Shown here in pieces: positions 26,123-35,387 of a DNA stretch of 60,097 nucleotides. The DNA comes from CAJPQU01 sp052170475 (GTDB lineage Bacteria; Bacillota; Negativicutes; Selenomonadales; Selenomonadaceae). Where the stretch lies: contig JBQNAL010000011.1 in NCBI GenBank assembly GCA_052170475.1, positions 1 through 60,097 of the forward strand. Direction: 5' to 3'. Under the pieces are notes generated by a model. It was not told the origin of the DNA, ran no database searches, and saw only the letters and a list, made by a program, of their open reading frames with translations. Position numbers and translations under genes: made by a program. Positions within the stretch are counted from its first letter, which is position 1. Each line of letters begins with the position of its first letter.

Positions 26123-26869
26123 ATGCTGATGGCGGGGGCGGAGCCTTTCTTTTTGCCCGGCGGCGCGGAGGGGGTTCTCCTCCTGCACGGCTTTACGGGA
26201 TCCCCGTCGGAGATGAGGCTTTACGGGGCATATCTCCATCGCTGCGGCTATACGGTGCTCGCGGTTCGCTTGGCGGGGCATGGGACGTCGCCGGAAGATT
26301 TGGAGCGGACGACGGCGGCGGATTGGTTCGATAGCGTGTTGGACGGCTATGCGCTCCTTTCCGGCGCCTGTCGCAAGGTCTTCGTGGCGGGGCAGTCGAT
26401 GGGGGCGCTCTTGGCGCTTTGGGTGGCGACGGTGCGCGAGGTTTCTCGGGTGGTGTCGCTCTCGGCTCCCATTTACATCCACGAGGGGCGGGAGCTTCAT
26501 AAGCTGCCGCCGCGAAGGGAGGCGCGGGGGCGGTTTTTGCCGAAGCTGCCGAAGCGATTGCCGGGGGTGCCGGCGGACTGCCGGGTGGCGTATCGGGTGA
26601 TGCCGCTCCTCTCGGTGCATGAGCTGTTGGCGGTGATCAAGTCGGTGCGGGAGATCCTGCCGCAGGTGCGCGTGCCGCTTTTGGTGGTGCAGAGCGCGCG
26701 GGATCACACGGTGGAGCCGGAGAGCGCGCCCTACCTCTTCCATCATGTGGGCTCGGCGGATAGGCGTCTCATCTGGCTTCGGCAGTCGGGTCACCGGCTC
26801 ACCATCGACGCGGAGCGGGAGACGGTCTTTGCCGCCACGGCGGCGTTTTTGCGTGAGAAAGATCGGTGA
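26123..26869 (+). CDS. alpha/beta-hydrolase carboxylesterase (Est30-like)
   Basis: A 248-residue cytoplasmic esterase. Oxyanion motif LLLHGFTGSPSEM, nucleophile elbow GQSMGALLAL, acid in SARDHTVEPESA and His in SGHRLTID complete the triad. It belongs with the small carboxylesterases (YvaK/Est30) encoded between secG and rnr in Bacilli and Clostridia; the physiological substrate is unknown. ATG 26123 follows GGGGGGAG; the open frame from 26090 starts inside the foldback element and lacks a site. Confidence 0.9.
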   Translation: MLMAGAEPFFLPGGAEGVLLLHGFTGSPSEMRLYGAYLHRCGYTVLAVRLAGHGTSPEDLERTTAADWFDSVLDGYALLSGACRKVFVAGQSMGALLALWVATVREVSRVVSLSAPIYIHEGRELHKLPPRREARGRFLPKLPKRLPGVPADCRVAYRVMPLLSVHELLAVIKSVREILPQVRVPLLVVQSARDHTVEPESAPYLFHHVGSADRRLIWLRQSGHRLTIDAERETVFAATAAFLREKDR

Positions 26870-26951
26870 AGAAGCAGGTTTTTGCGGGTGCGGCAGCACT
26901 TGGGGATAGAGAAGATTTGCCCCTGCGGGGGAGAGGGAGATAGAACTTTTT

Positions 26952-29606
26952 ATGGAAAACATGGAGATGAAGGATCAAATTCTGACCTATATGCGCGAAG
27001 GGGCGTTCCGACCGCTCTCGGCAGACGCCTTGGCGGAGGGGATGAAGCGAACGGGGGCGGCGCGTAAGGCCTTCGATGCGGCCTTGGCGGAATTGGAGCA
27101 GAGCGCGGCGGTGATCAAAAACCGCAGCGGGCTTTACGGCCTGCCGGAACACATGAACTTGGTGGTGGGCAAGCTGAGCATGTCGGGGAAGGGCTACGGC
27201 TTCATCATTCCCGACGTGAAGCTGACGCCGGCGGATACGGATGTGTTCGTGCCGGGGGCGCTTTTGGCGAGCGCGATGCACGGGGATCGCGTGGTGGCGC
27301 GCCTCTCGCCGTCGCCGATTCCTGGACGCGCGCGGGAGGGGGAGATCCTTCGGGTGGTGTCGCGGGCGAACACGAAGATCGTGGGGACATTTTCTGCGAC
27401 GCGTTCCTTCGCTTTCGTGACGCCGGACGATTCCAAGATCGGGCAGGACGTCTTTATTCCGAAGAAGGGCTTTCACGGAGCCAAAACGGGGATGAAGGTG
27501 GTCGCGTCGATCACCAAGTGGCCGGAGGGACGACACAGCGCCGAGGGGGAGATCGTGGAGGTCTTAGGGAAGACCGGCGATCCGGGGGTGGACGTATTGT
27601 CCGTCATGCGCCAGTACGATCTCATGCCGACGTTTCCCGATGAGGTGCAGGCGGCGGCCTATCAGGTGCCGCAGACGGTGATGCCGCAAGAGTACGAGGG
27701 GCGTCGGGATCGTCGAGAGTTTACGGTCGTGACGATCGACGGGGACGATTCCAAGGATTTTGACGATGCCGTGTACGCAGTGCGCCGCGATGATGGCGGC
27801 TGGTTCTTGGGCGTTTACATCGCCGATGTGAGCTGGTACGTGCGCGAAGGAGAGCCGCTGGATCGGGAGGCATACGCGCGCGGGACGAGCGTCTATCTTG
27901 TGGATCGCGTGATCCCCATGCTGCCCTTTGAGCTCTCCAATGGGATATGCAGTCTCAATCAGGGGGAAGATCGCCTCGCCATGGCCTGTGAGATGATCTT
28001 AGGCCCCGACGGCGAGGTGCGTTCGTATGAGATCGTGCCGGCGGTGATCCGCGTGTATCGGCGGCTGACCTATCATGCGGTCAATCAGGTCTTGGTGGAA
28101 CAGTCGGCAGAGGCCGTGGCGGCGCATCGGGATCTCCTCCCCATGCTCGCGACGCTCGCGGCGCTTCGCGAAGCGCGGAAATCCGTGCGCCGCCGCCGCG
28201 GTTCCATTGATTTTGACCTGCCGGAGGTGAAGGTGAAGCTCGACGAAGAGGGACACCCCGTGGAGCTTCTCCGGCGCACGGGGTCGCTCTCAGAGTCCAT
28301 CGTGGAGGAGTGTATGCTCCTCGCCAATGAGACGGTGGCGCGGCACATGGAAGAAAAGGAACTGCCCTTCCTTTACCGCGTCCACGAGCAGCCGAACCCG
28401 GAAAAGATCGAGCGCTTAAACAGCCTGTTGGGCGCGTTTGGGCTCCACATCCATCCCAATGAGGACGGGGAAATTCAGCCGATGGACGTGCAGCGGGTCT
28501 TGGCGCGGGTCGAAGGGCGTCCCGAGGAACGCATCGTGAGCGCGGTGTCGCTTCGCTCCATGCAGCAGGCGCGGTACGCCGACCAGAGCCTCGGCCATTT
28601 CGGGTTGGCGGCGCGGTACTATACGCATTTCACCTCTCCGATCCGCCGCTATCCCGATCTCATCGTGCACCGACTGCTCCGGGAAACCTTCGCCACGGGC
28701 TCCATCCCCGCGAAGCGGCAGGAGAAGCTGCGGGGGCTTTTGCCGGAGATCGCCGACCATACCTCCCAAAGGGAGCGGGTGGCCGTGGAAGCGGAGCGCG
28801 AGACGACGGAGATGAAGGAGATCGAGTACATGACGCAGTTCGTCGGGGATACGTTCCATGGCGTCATCAGCGGCGTCACGGCCTTTGGTCTCTTCGTGGA
28901 ACTCGATAACGGCGTCGAGGGCTTGGCGCACGTCTCCCGTATGGTGAACGATTATTACGACTATGTAGAAGAGCAGTACGCGCTCATCGGCCAGCGGACG
29001 CGGCAGGCGTACCGTTTAGGCGACGAGGTGGAGGTGGTGCTCATCCGGGCGAATGTGGAGGAGCGCAACATCGACTTCATCCTGAAGGATAACGGCGTCT
29101 ACGTGCCGGGCGAGAGGGATAAGGCGAAGAAGGGCGCGGCCAAGGGGGCTGGGCGCGGGTCGCGCCCCGGCGGCGCTTCGGCGGGGCAAAAGGCGACGGA
29201 GAAGCGGCCGGGGAAAAAGGCGGCAGCAGCGCCCGCCGTCCGGCGCAGCAAGGCGTCGAACGAGCCGGCCGCAGAAGAAAACGCGGCGGAGAAGCCGGCC
29301 AAGGGCGGCGCATCGCCGCGCAAGGAAAAATCGGCGCGCACCAAGGCGAGTGCGCCGCGCGGGAAAGCCCCGGAAAAGGAGACGAAGCCGGCGGCGTCCC
29401 GACGCAAAAAGGCGGAAGCGGCGGCGGGCGATCATGGCGAAGCGAAGACGGCGAAGCCGCTCGGAAGCGCGGCAAGCGGCAAGGGTAAAACGGCGGCGAA
29501 GAAGAGCCGCAGCGGCGCGGCGGAGGGGCGGAAAAAGCGCCCGGCCTTCGACGATGGCCTGCCCAATCGCGCCGTCTGGCCCGATCCGCCGGAGAAGCGC
29601 CGATAA
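26952..29606 (+). CDS. rnr: ribonuclease R
   Basis: An 884-residue 3-prime to 5-prime exoribonuclease that degrades structured RNA and, with SmpB-tmRNA, mRNAs of stalled ribosomes. Domains: N-terminal HTH (~1-70), two cold-shock/OB domains (MSGKGYGFIIPD at ~77; FAFVTPDD), RNB catalytic core with DGDDSKDFDDAVYA near 260-274, and an S1 domain (FHGVISGVTAFGLFVELDNG near 637). Residues ~715-884 are a very long Lys/Ala/Pro-rich tail, much longer than the usual basic tail. smpB follows 69 bases later, the classic arrangement. The ribosome-binding site is distant from ATG 26952; ATG 26961 or 26967 are alternatives. Confidence 0.95.
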   Translation: MENMEMKDQILTYMREGAFRPLSADALAEGMKRTGAARKAFDAALAELEQSAAVIKNRSGLYGLPEHMNLVVGKLSMSGKGYGFIIPDVKLTPADTDVFVPGALLASAMHGDRVVARLSPSPIPGRAREGEILRVVSRANTKIVGTFSATRSFAFVTPDDSKIGQDVFIPKKGFHGAKTGMKVVASITKWPEGRHSAEGEIVEVLGKTGDPGVDVLSVMRQYDLMPTFPDEVQAAAYQVPQTVMPQEYEGRRDRREFTVVTIDGDDSKDFDDAVYAVRRDDGGWFLGVYIADVSWYVREGEPLDREAYARGTSVYLVDRVIPMLPFELSNGICSLNQGEDRLAMACEMILGPDGEVRSYEIVPAVIRVYRRLTYHAVNQVLVEQSAEAVAAHRDLLPMLATLAALREARKSVRRRRGSIDFDLPEVKVKLDEEGHPVELLRRTGSLSESIVEECMLLANETVARHMEEKELPFLYRVHEQPNPEKIERLNSLLGAFGLHIHPNEDGEIQPMDVQRVLARVEGRPEERIVSAVSLRSMQQARYADQSLGHFGLAARYYTHFTSPIRRYPDLIVHRLLRETFATGSIPAKRQEKLRGLLPEIADHTSQRERVAVEAERETTEMKEIEYMTQFVGDTFHGVISGVTAFGLFVELDNGVEGLAHVSRMVNDYYDYVEEQYALIGQRTRQAYRLGDEVEVVLIRANVEERNIDFILKDNGVYVPGERDKAKKGAAKGAGRGSRPGGASAGQKATEKRPGKKAAAAPAVRRSKASNEPAAEENAAEKPAKGGASPRKEKSARTKASAPRGKAPEKETKPAASRRKKAEAAAGDHGEAKTAKPLGSAASGKGKTAAKKSRSGAAEGRKKRPAFDDGLPNRAVWPDPPEKRR

Positions 29607-29675
29607 GCGCCAAAGGGCGGCGTCACGCATCTGCCGGAGGAAAATTGTCTTAGCCGCACGAAGGGAGGGGCAGGG

Positions 29676-30149
29676 ATGGGACAGAAAAATAGCGCCGTGA
29701 AAACCGTCTGCGAGAACCGCAAGGCGCGTCACGATTACTTCATTCATGAGACGTACGAGGCGGGGATGGAGCTTTTCGGCACCGAGGTGAAATCGCTCCG
29801 CGCCGGGAAAGCGAACCTCAAAGACAGCTACGCGGTCATCAAAAAAGGCGAGATGTACTTGGAAAACATGCACATCAGTCCGTATGAACAGGGCAATATC
29901 TTCAATCGGGATCCTCTGCGCCCCAAGCGCCTTTTGCTGCATAAGAATGAGATCTTAAAGCTCTTCGGACAGACGCGGGAGAAGGGCTACACCTTGGTGC
30001 CGCTGAAGGTTTACTTTAAGCGCGGGCGCGCCAAGGTGGAGATCGCTTTGGCGAGCGGCAAGCATACCTACGACAAGCGCCGGGACTTGGCGGACAAGGC
30101 GGCGAAGCGCGAGATGGAGCGCGCCTTAAAGGATCGGCAGCGCCTGTGA
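29676..30149 (+). CDS. smpB: tmRNA-binding protein SmpB
   Basis: A 157-residue OB-fold protein that delivers tmRNA to stalled ribosomes. Motifs: ENRKARHDYFIHETYEAG, GTEVKSLRAGKANLKDSY, HISPYEQGN, RLLLHKNEI, and a basic C-terminal helix (KRRDLADKAAKREMERAL). Full length. The tmRNA gene (ssrA), often next to smpB, is not in this window. Its stop overlaps an upstream GTG of the next gene by 4 bases. Confidence 0.97.
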   Translation: MGQKNSAVKTVCENRKARHDYFIHETYEAGMELFGTEVKSLRAGKANLKDSYAVIKKGEMYLENMHISPYEQGNIFNRDPLRPKRLLLHKNEILKLFGQTREKGYTLVPLKVYFKRGRAKVEIALASGKHTYDKRRDLADKAAKREMERALKDRQRL

Positions 30150-30166
30150 GGGAGAAGAAGGGTACC

Positions 30167-31012
30167 GTGAAGCAAATCATTTTGAATGCCGATGATTTTG
30201 GTCGGCACACGCGCATCAACGGCGCCGTCGAGAAAGGACTGCGCGACGGCGTTCTCCGCTCGGCTACTCTCATGCCGGGGGGCGTGGCTTTCGCCGAGGC
30301 GGTGGCTCTGGCGAAGGCGTATCCGGCGCTCGGCGTAGGCATCCATCTCACGCTCGTGAACGGCTTTCCCGTTTTGCCGCCTGCGGAGATCCCGTCCCTC
30401 GTGACGGAGGAGGGCGTCTTTGTGGAGGATCACGGGGCGTTTACTAGGCGGCTTTTGCGTGGGGAGGTTCGGCTCGATGAGGTGAGATCGGAGCTTTCGG
30501 CGCAGCTTTGCCGCGTGGAAGGGGCAGGGCTTCATCCGACCCATGCGGACAGCCATCAGCATATGCACGTCTTGCCCGGGGTCATCGACACGGTGCTCGA
30601 TCTCTGCGTGAAGGCGCGTATCCCTGCGATGCGCGTGCCGAAGGCGCCGCTTTTGGCGGGGGCGTTCGGCGGGATCGGACAGCTCATCGGGCGCGCGGGG
30701 CTGGCGGCCTTGGCGTGGCGCGCGGGGAAAAAGGCGCGGCGGCGGGGCATCGCGGCGCCTGACCACTTCGCTGGCATTGTGGCGGGCGAGGCGGTGGACA
30801 CGGACGCTTTGCTGAAGATTGCGCAAGGGCTCGGGGAAGGGACGACGGAGGTCATGCTCCACCCGGGGACGGACAATGCGCGCTTGCACCGCGATTGCCG
30901 CTGGGCACACGACTTTGAAGCGGAGCTTGCCGCCGTCTGTGCGGCCTCGGTGCGGGAGACCTTGGCGGCTGCGGACGCAAAGGTCGTCAATTTCCGCGCC
31001 CTCATTTCCTGA
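30167..31012 (+). CDS. YdjC/ChbG/HpnK-family carbohydrate deacetylase
   Basis: A 281-residue polysaccharide-deacetylase-like protein. The metal and catalytic motifs are QIILNADDFGRH (Asp pair), GVGIHLTLV and HADSHQHMH. It probably removes acetyl groups from an N-acetylated sugar, either a chito-oligosaccharide (ChbG) or a glycolipid (HpnK-like). It directly precedes a glycosyltransferase remnant; such deacetylases commonly neighbour bactoprenol-linked glycosyltransferases, which favours a glycolipid substrate. GTG 30167 is preferred, with GAAGAAGG just upstream; GTG 30146 overlaps the smpB stop. Confidence 0.85.
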   Translation: MKQIILNADDFGRHTRINGAVEKGLRDGVLRSATLMPGGVAFAEAVALAKAYPALGVGIHLTLVNGFPVLPPAEIPSLVTEEGVFVEDHGAFTRRLLRGEVRLDEVRSELSAQLCRVEGAGLHPTHADSHQHMHVLPGVIDTVLDLCVKARIPAMRVPKAPLLAGAFGGIGQLIGRAGLAALAWRAGKKARRRGIAAPDHFAGIVAGEAVDTDALLKIAQGLGEGTTEVMLHPGTDNARLHRDCRWAHDFEAELAAVCAASVRETLAAADAKVVNFRALIS

Positions 31013-31560
31013 AGGGCGGCGCGGCGCCTTTTGCGCGAGAACCAGCGCTTTACGAAGGGACTCTTCACGTGGGTGGGCTTCAAGAAGAAGGAGGTTCCCT
31101 ATCAGGTGCAGCCGCGCGCGGCGGGGAGGACGACGTGGAGCTATCCGGCGCTGCTGTCGCTGGCGATTGAGGGCATCACCTCGTTTACCATCGCGCCGCT
31201 TCGCCTCACGACGGCGCTCGGCCTCGTGGTCTCGGCCATGGCGATCCTTTACATGCTCTTCGTTTTCTTGAATACCCTCATTTACGGAGACCCCGTCGCC
31301 GGCTATCCGACGCTGATGACGGTGCTGCTCTTTTGGGGCGGGGTGCAGCTCCTCTCCCTCGGCATCATCGGAGAATACTTAGGGCGCGTCTTGTCTCTGT
31401 TCGATGTGGTTTCGTCTGGGGCAGCGCATTACCTCCTGCACGGCGGGCGCGCGGCGAGACGAGGGTCACTTTCCCTCCGCTCGAACGCACGAACCGCGCC
31501 CTGCGGCACGTGTATTATAAGGATTGGGACAACAACGTCACCAAGGGCGGCGCGATGAAG
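31013..31560 (+). pseudogene. 5-prime-truncated bactoprenol-type glycosyltransferase (GtrB-like C-terminal part)
   Basis: The frame from ~31013 encodes LLRENQRFTKGLFTWVGF, AGRTTWSYPALLSLAIEGIT, PLRLTTALG and GVQLLSLGIIGEYLGR (ends ~31390). This is the linker and two-helix membrane tail of GtrB/ArnC-like family-2 glycosyltransferases. The whole ~200-residue catalytic domain with its DxD motif is missing; the ydjC stop sits just upstream. After GEYLGR the family sequence is lost and the frame wanders to a stop at 31556-31558. I read it as a deletion remnant. If translated from TTG 31031 it would yield only a membrane stub. Confidence 0.8.
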
Positions 31561-31605
31561 TATTTTGGCCTGACCGAGGTGCAGGTGGAGACGCTGGAGC
31601 CGTAG
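31400..31605 (+). pseudogene. orphan C-terminal coding remnant
   Basis: In a different frame from the glycosyltransferase fragment, bases ~31480-31605 encode LERTNRALRHVYYKDWDNN and then KYFGLTEVQVETLEP before a stop. This reads like the genuine end of a protein, but I cannot name the family. It probably belonged to a second envelope-glycan gene fused to the first remnant by deletion. Confidence 0.4.
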
Positions 31606-31640
31606 CGGATCTCTTGCGCGGGTGAGTGCCGAAAAAAAGA

Positions 31641-31669
31641 TTGACGATTCATATGGGTCATTATAAAAT
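31641..31669 (+). promoter_or_regulatory. promoter of the GGDEF-lipase pair
   Basis: TTGACG (31641-31646), 17 bases, TAAAAT (31664-31669), about 65 bases before the GTG start. Confidence 0.65.
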
Positions 31670-31732
31670 GGTTATAGTAGATGTTTGTTGTCGTAGGGTG
31701 GATAGAGTCGTTGGCGGAAAGGAGGGGGCGGC

Positions 31733-32851
31733 GTGCGTCTCTTGCGGTGGATGATTTCCGGGTACCGGCGCCTTACGGTTTACCGGCAGGGCGAGGCGGA
31801 GCGTATCTTTGTCCGGGAAGGGCTGCGCAATGTGATGGTCGTCGGGCTTCTCTTTGGCTTTGGGCTTCTCTTGGATATGGCGGCCTATGTGTGGATGGGC
31901 AATTTCGGGCTGGTGCGGATCGTGGCGGCTTGGAGCTTGGTGGCGGCGCTCCTCTCCGGCTCGGCGCTGGCGTGGTTCATTCTGCGCGATAAGAATCGGG
32001 GCATTCGCTTCATGCGCATCGCGAATCGGCTCATTGTGATTGCGTTTCTTTGCGGCTCCCTCTTTTTGACGTATTGGGAGGTGCGATTTTCCGGCGGGTT
32101 ATATGTGTACTCCATCACCTTGATGATCTTGGCCACGATGCTGAATTTTCCCCTCGGGGAGACGGCGCTCTACATGCTTCTCTACGATCTTGTCGCCGCC
32201 TTCTTCCAGCATCGGTGGGGGCTTTTTTTGTGGACGGAGCATTTTTTCCATCCCGATCGCTATATGATCTTCATGACGGCGGTGTCCATGGGGGCGGCGG
32301 TGCAGCGCCATGTCGCCTACTTGCTGCGCATACGGCAGCGCACGTCGCTGCGCGCCATCGGGGAGACGGATCCCTTGACGGGGCTTTTGAATCGGCGGGG
32401 GATGGAGGCCTATGTGCGCCAGAATGTGTCGTCTCACGATGTCTGTGTGGCGCTTTTTGACGTGGATAATTTCAAACTGTACAACGATACGTACGGGCAC
32501 GAAGCGGGGGATTCCTGCCTGATGCTCGTGTCCCGTATCCTTCGGGACATGGCGAAAGGACAGGAGGCCATTGCGGTGCGCTACGGCGGAGAGGAGCTTT
32601 TGCTGCTGTTTTTTTCGGCGGATGTCGCGGCGGTGCGCGCCATTGTGGAGCAGGGCATGTGCAAGCTTTGGGATATGAAGCTCTCCGCCGGGCATGGGGC
32701 GACGCAGCCCTTTCTTTCGGTGAGCTGCGGCATTGCGGCGGGGCAGGTTTCCCTGACGGATCAGGGGATGGGGCTTCGCCAGATCATCGCGGCGGCCGAT
32801 GATAAGCTCTACCGAGCGAAAAGTGAAGGCAGGAACCGCTGCGTGGTGTGA
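31733..32851 (+). CDS. membrane diguanylate cyclase (GGDEF domain)
   Basis: A 372-residue protein with about six N-terminal membrane helices (~30-190) followed by a GGDEF domain. The active-site motif is intact as RYGGEELLLLF (~284), with DPLTGLLNRRGME, FDVDNFKLYNDTYGHEAGD and the final DKLYRAKSEGRNR. It should make c-di-GMP from GTP. No RxxD inhibitory site is obvious before the GGEEL. The membrane part resembles an MHYT/7TM-like sensor but I cannot assign a family. GTG start after GGAGGGGG. Its stop overlaps the upstream frame of the lipase gene, so the pair is probably co-transcribed. Confidence 0.9.
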   Translation: MRLLRWMISGYRRLTVYRQGEAERIFVREGLRNVMVVGLLFGFGLLLDMAAYVWMGNFGLVRIVAAWSLVAALLSGSALAWFILRDKNRGIRFMRIANRLIVIAFLCGSLFLTYWEVRFSGGLYVYSITLMILATMLNFPLGETALYMLLYDLVAAFFQHRWGLFLWTEHFFHPDRYMIFMTAVSMGAAVQRHVAYLLRIRQRTSLRAIGETDPLTGLLNRRGMEAYVRQNVSSHDVCVALFDVDNFKLYNDTYGHEAGDSCLMLVSRILRDMAKGQEAIAVRYGGEELLLLFFSADVAAVRAIVEQGMCKLWDMKLSAGHGATQPFLSVSCGIAAGQVSLTDQGMGLRQIIAAADDKLYRAKSEGRNRCVV

Positions 32852-32865
32852 AGGGGAGAGGTGCG

Positions 32866-34194
32866 ATGCAGAGGATGGATAGGAGCTTTTTCTTTTGGAT
32901 CAGGCAGCGGACGCTGGGCATTTGGGCGCTGCTGTCTTTTTTGTTGTCCCCTGTGGCGGTGGCCGCACCTGCCGTTTCCGAGGATATGGATTACCTTTGC
33001 GCCTGGGTGGCGCTCGCGAGTTACAGTGACCGGGTGGGGGCGGTGGCGCGGGCGGAGCTCGCGGCGAACGATTTTGTCATGCTGCCCCTGCGCGAAGAGG
33101 ATAAGCGGACGTCGGCCAGCTACTATCTTTTACGCCGGGAGGAGGGGGAGGGCGCCCTCTATCTCCTCTCTGTGACGGGGACGAAGGACTGGAAGGACGT
33201 CAAGATCGATCTCTCCCTGCACAAGGTGCCGTTCGCCGGAGAGACCCCGACAGAATTTCAGGAGGAGGCGGAGCGCAAGGACGTCAAATCGGGTGAGCCT
33301 TTGGTGCACAGCGGCTTTAACGCTTACACACAGACGGCGTTCTTTACGCCCCAGGTGGGCGTGGCGACGATGGGGGAGCAGCTCCGAGACGTGCTGTGCG
33401 CCGATCCGAAGGCGCGGATCTGCCTCACGGGGCATAGTTTGGGCGGGGCGGTGGCGGTTCTTTTGGCTGCGCGGTTGGTGGACATGGGGGTGCCAAAAGA
33501 GCAGATCGCCGTCGTGACCTTCGGCGCGCCGGCGGTGGGGAATCGGGCGTTCGCAGAGAAGTGTGAGGGGCTTGCCGTCCGCCGCGTGGTGATGGCAGGC
33601 GATCCCGTGGGGGCGGCGGTGCAGGCGATCGATTCCGCTTATACGCAGTTCGGCGAGGTGACGCGGTTTCGGTCGGCGCGGGGGCAGCACCGCTTTTCGC
33701 ACGCTATGGTGAACTATGTGGACGCCCTTTTGCGCCGTAAGTTTGGCGCTGAGGAGGAAGTGGCGGACGGTGCGGCGGAGGTCGGCGCCTTCCCAAAGGT
33801 TTACGCCGCTTCGACGTTTTCCCTGCCGGACGACTTCGCGGCGGATCTCCCCCTCTGGCAAAGGGCGGTCGCCAGCCTCACCGTGCGGCGGCTGCCCGGG
33901 GTCGTCCATGGGGAGGCGGCGACGGTTGGCGAGGCGCTCGAGAAGGCGCGGGCGCTCGGGTGCGCTTATGTCCTATGGCAAAGTTACGAGATGCAGCGGG
34001 AGCGGGAGAAGGAGGCGGCCTATCAGGTGATGCTCCAGGAGGGGCTATTTGATGCCGACGGTCGACTCCTCTTTGGGCAAGGGCTTACGACCAGCACCTC
34101 GTCCATGACACCTCTTTTGGCGGCGCTCTATGATACGGCGGAGGGGCGTGAGGGCGTCGAGGCGGCGCTTTTGGCGGCGGAAGCGGGAAAATAA
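32866..34194 (+). CDS. exported class-3 lipase-family protein
   Basis: A 442-residue protein with an N-terminal signal peptide (RTLGIWALLSFLLSPVAVAA) and a Lipase_3 alpha/beta-hydrolase core. The nucleophile elbow is TGHSLGGAVAVLLA (~187), followed by VVTFGAPAVGN and DPVGAAVQ. The C-terminal ~130 residues, with YVLWQSYEMQREREK and a Ser/Thr-rich end, are not part of the lipase fold and are unassigned. It probably acts on lipids in the envelope or periplasm. ATG 32866 is chosen for the GGGGAGAGG site; GTG 32848 overlaps the cyclase stop. Confidence 0.85.
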   Translation: MQRMDRSFFFWIRQRTLGIWALLSFLLSPVAVAAPAVSEDMDYLCAWVALASYSDRVGAVARAELAANDFVMLPLREEDKRTSASYYLLRREEGEGALYLLSVTGTKDWKDVKIDLSLHKVPFAGETPTEFQEEAERKDVKSGEPLVHSGFNAYTQTAFFTPQVGVATMGEQLRDVLCADPKARICLTGHSLGGAVAVLLAARLVDMGVPKEQIAVVTFGAPAVGNRAFAEKCEGLAVRRVVMAGDPVGAAVQAIDSAYTQFGEVTRFRSARGQHRFSHAMVNYVDALLRRKFGAEEEVADGAAEVGAFPKVYAASTFSLPDDFAADLPLWQRAVASLTVRRLPGVVHGEAATVGEALEKARALGCAYVLWQSYEMQREREKEAAYQVMLQEGLFDADGRLLFGQGLTTSTSSMTPLLAALYDTAEGREGVEAALLAAEAGK

Positions 34195-34206
34195 GGGCGA
34201 AAGCGG

Positions 34207-34235
34207 TTGCGCCCATCGGCGCATGCGCCTATAAT
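34207..34235 (+). promoter_or_regulatory. promoter of the AEC transporter gene
   Basis: TTGCGC (34207-34212), 17 bases, TATAAT (34230-34235). Confidence 0.7.
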
Positions 34236-34264
34236 AGTCCTATCCGTAAAAGAGAAGGGTATGG

Positions 34265-35215
34265 ATGGGCATGGACGGATCGAATTTTATCGTCGCCGTG
34301 AAGGCGGTCATCCCGATTTTTGTCCTCATCGGGATCGGCCTTTTCATCCGGCAGAAGAAGATGCTGACGGACGAGGAGCTGAAGAAGGTCAACCGCATGG
34401 TGTTCCAGATTTTTTTCTTCACCATGATGTTTTACGATGTCTACACCACGAACATCGGGGCGCTCTTTCGCCCGCGCTTGGTGTTTTTCGCTCTCAGCGC
34501 TCTCGGCGTCGTCTACGCGCTAGCGTTCGCTGCCGTCTCTTTTTTGGAGCCGTCGCCGAGGCGGCGGGGGGCGATGATCCAAGCGATTTACCGCAGCAAT
34601 TTTGTCCTCCTCGGCATTCCCCTCATGGATAATCTCGTCGGCGCGGAGCAAATGGCGGTTCCCGTCATGATGATCGCGGTCATTGTGCCGATTTACAATG
34701 TATTGGGCGTCGTGACGTTAGAGTTTTTTCGCGGCGGGTCGTACAGTCCGTGGAAACTTTTCTTGGGCGTCCTGCAAAATCCGATGATTCGCGGTGGGCT
34801 CTTGGGGCTTTTCTGCCTTTTGCTCGAGGTTCCCCTTCCCGTGCCGGTGCTAAAGCCTGTGGCGCAGGTGGCGGCGGCGACGACGCCCTTGGCGCTCATC
34901 ATCTTGGGGGCGTCCTTCCGCTTTGGCACGACGGTGGATCATCGTCCGCAGCTCATCGCCTGCGTTGCGTCGCGGCTTCTCTTCGTGCCGGGGGCGGTGC
35001 TGGCTTTTGCGGCGTTCCTCGGCTTTCGGGGCGTCGAGTTCGCGACGCTTCTCGCCATCTTTGCCACGCCCTCTGCCGTGGCGGGGTTTGCCATGGCGCA
35101 GCAGATGGACAGCGACGCGGACTTGGCGGGCAATGCGGTGGTCTTTTCTTCCGCGCTTTCCGCTTTGTCCCTCTTCGGTTGGATCTTGCTCGCCAAGACG
35201 CTCGGGCTGTTTTGA
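34265..35215 (+). CDS. AEC (auxin efflux carrier) family transporter
   Basis: A 316-residue membrane protein with ten predicted helices in two five-helix repeats. Family signatures: VIPIFVLIGIGLFIRQKKML, IYRSNFVLLGIPLMDNL and the C-terminal FATPSAVAGFAMAQQM. Bacterial members export or exchange small organic acids such as malate; the substrate here is unknown. Start ATG 34265, 5 bases after AGAAGGG; ATG 34271 is possible. It has its own promoter and is followed by a new promoter, so it forms a single-gene unit. Confidence 0.88.
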   Translation: MGMDGSNFIVAVKAVIPIFVLIGIGLFIRQKKMLTDEELKKVNRMVFQIFFFTMMFYDVYTTNIGALFRPRLVFFALSALGVVYALAFAAVSFLEPSPRRRGAMIQAIYRSNFVLLGIPLMDNLVGAEQMAVPVMMIAVIVPIYNVLGVVTLEFFRGGSYSPWKLFLGVLQNPMIRGGLLGLFCLLLEVPLPVPVLKPVAQVAAATTPLALIILGASFRFGTTVDHRPQLIACVASRLLFVPGAVLAFAAFLGFRGVEFATLLAIFATPSAVAGFAMAQQMDSDADLAGNAVVFSSALSALSLFGWILLAKTLGLF

Positions 35216-35262
35216 GCGCGCGCGGGAACCATGGGACAGAGCGGTGCGATGGGACGGAAAAG

Positions 35263-35291
35263 TTGACAGGGAGGGTCATCCTTCCTATGAT
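35263..35291 (+). promoter_or_regulatory. promoter of the envelope-sugar cluster
   Basis: TTGACA (35263-35268), 17 bases, TATGAT (35286-35291), leaving a ~90-base leader before the epimerase gene. Confidence 0.75.
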
Positions 35292-35387
35292 AAGGCGAGG
35301 GTGCGCCGATGGGTGCGCAGGGCAATCAGTTCTCAGGATAAGGCATGGCAGGGCGCTTTGCCTGCGACAAGCGAGGAGCGATAGAAG

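Noticed and set aside
29607..30150. tmRNA (ssrA) next to smpB
   Set aside because: No tRNA-Ala-like ends or tag frame are visible between rnr and ydjC.
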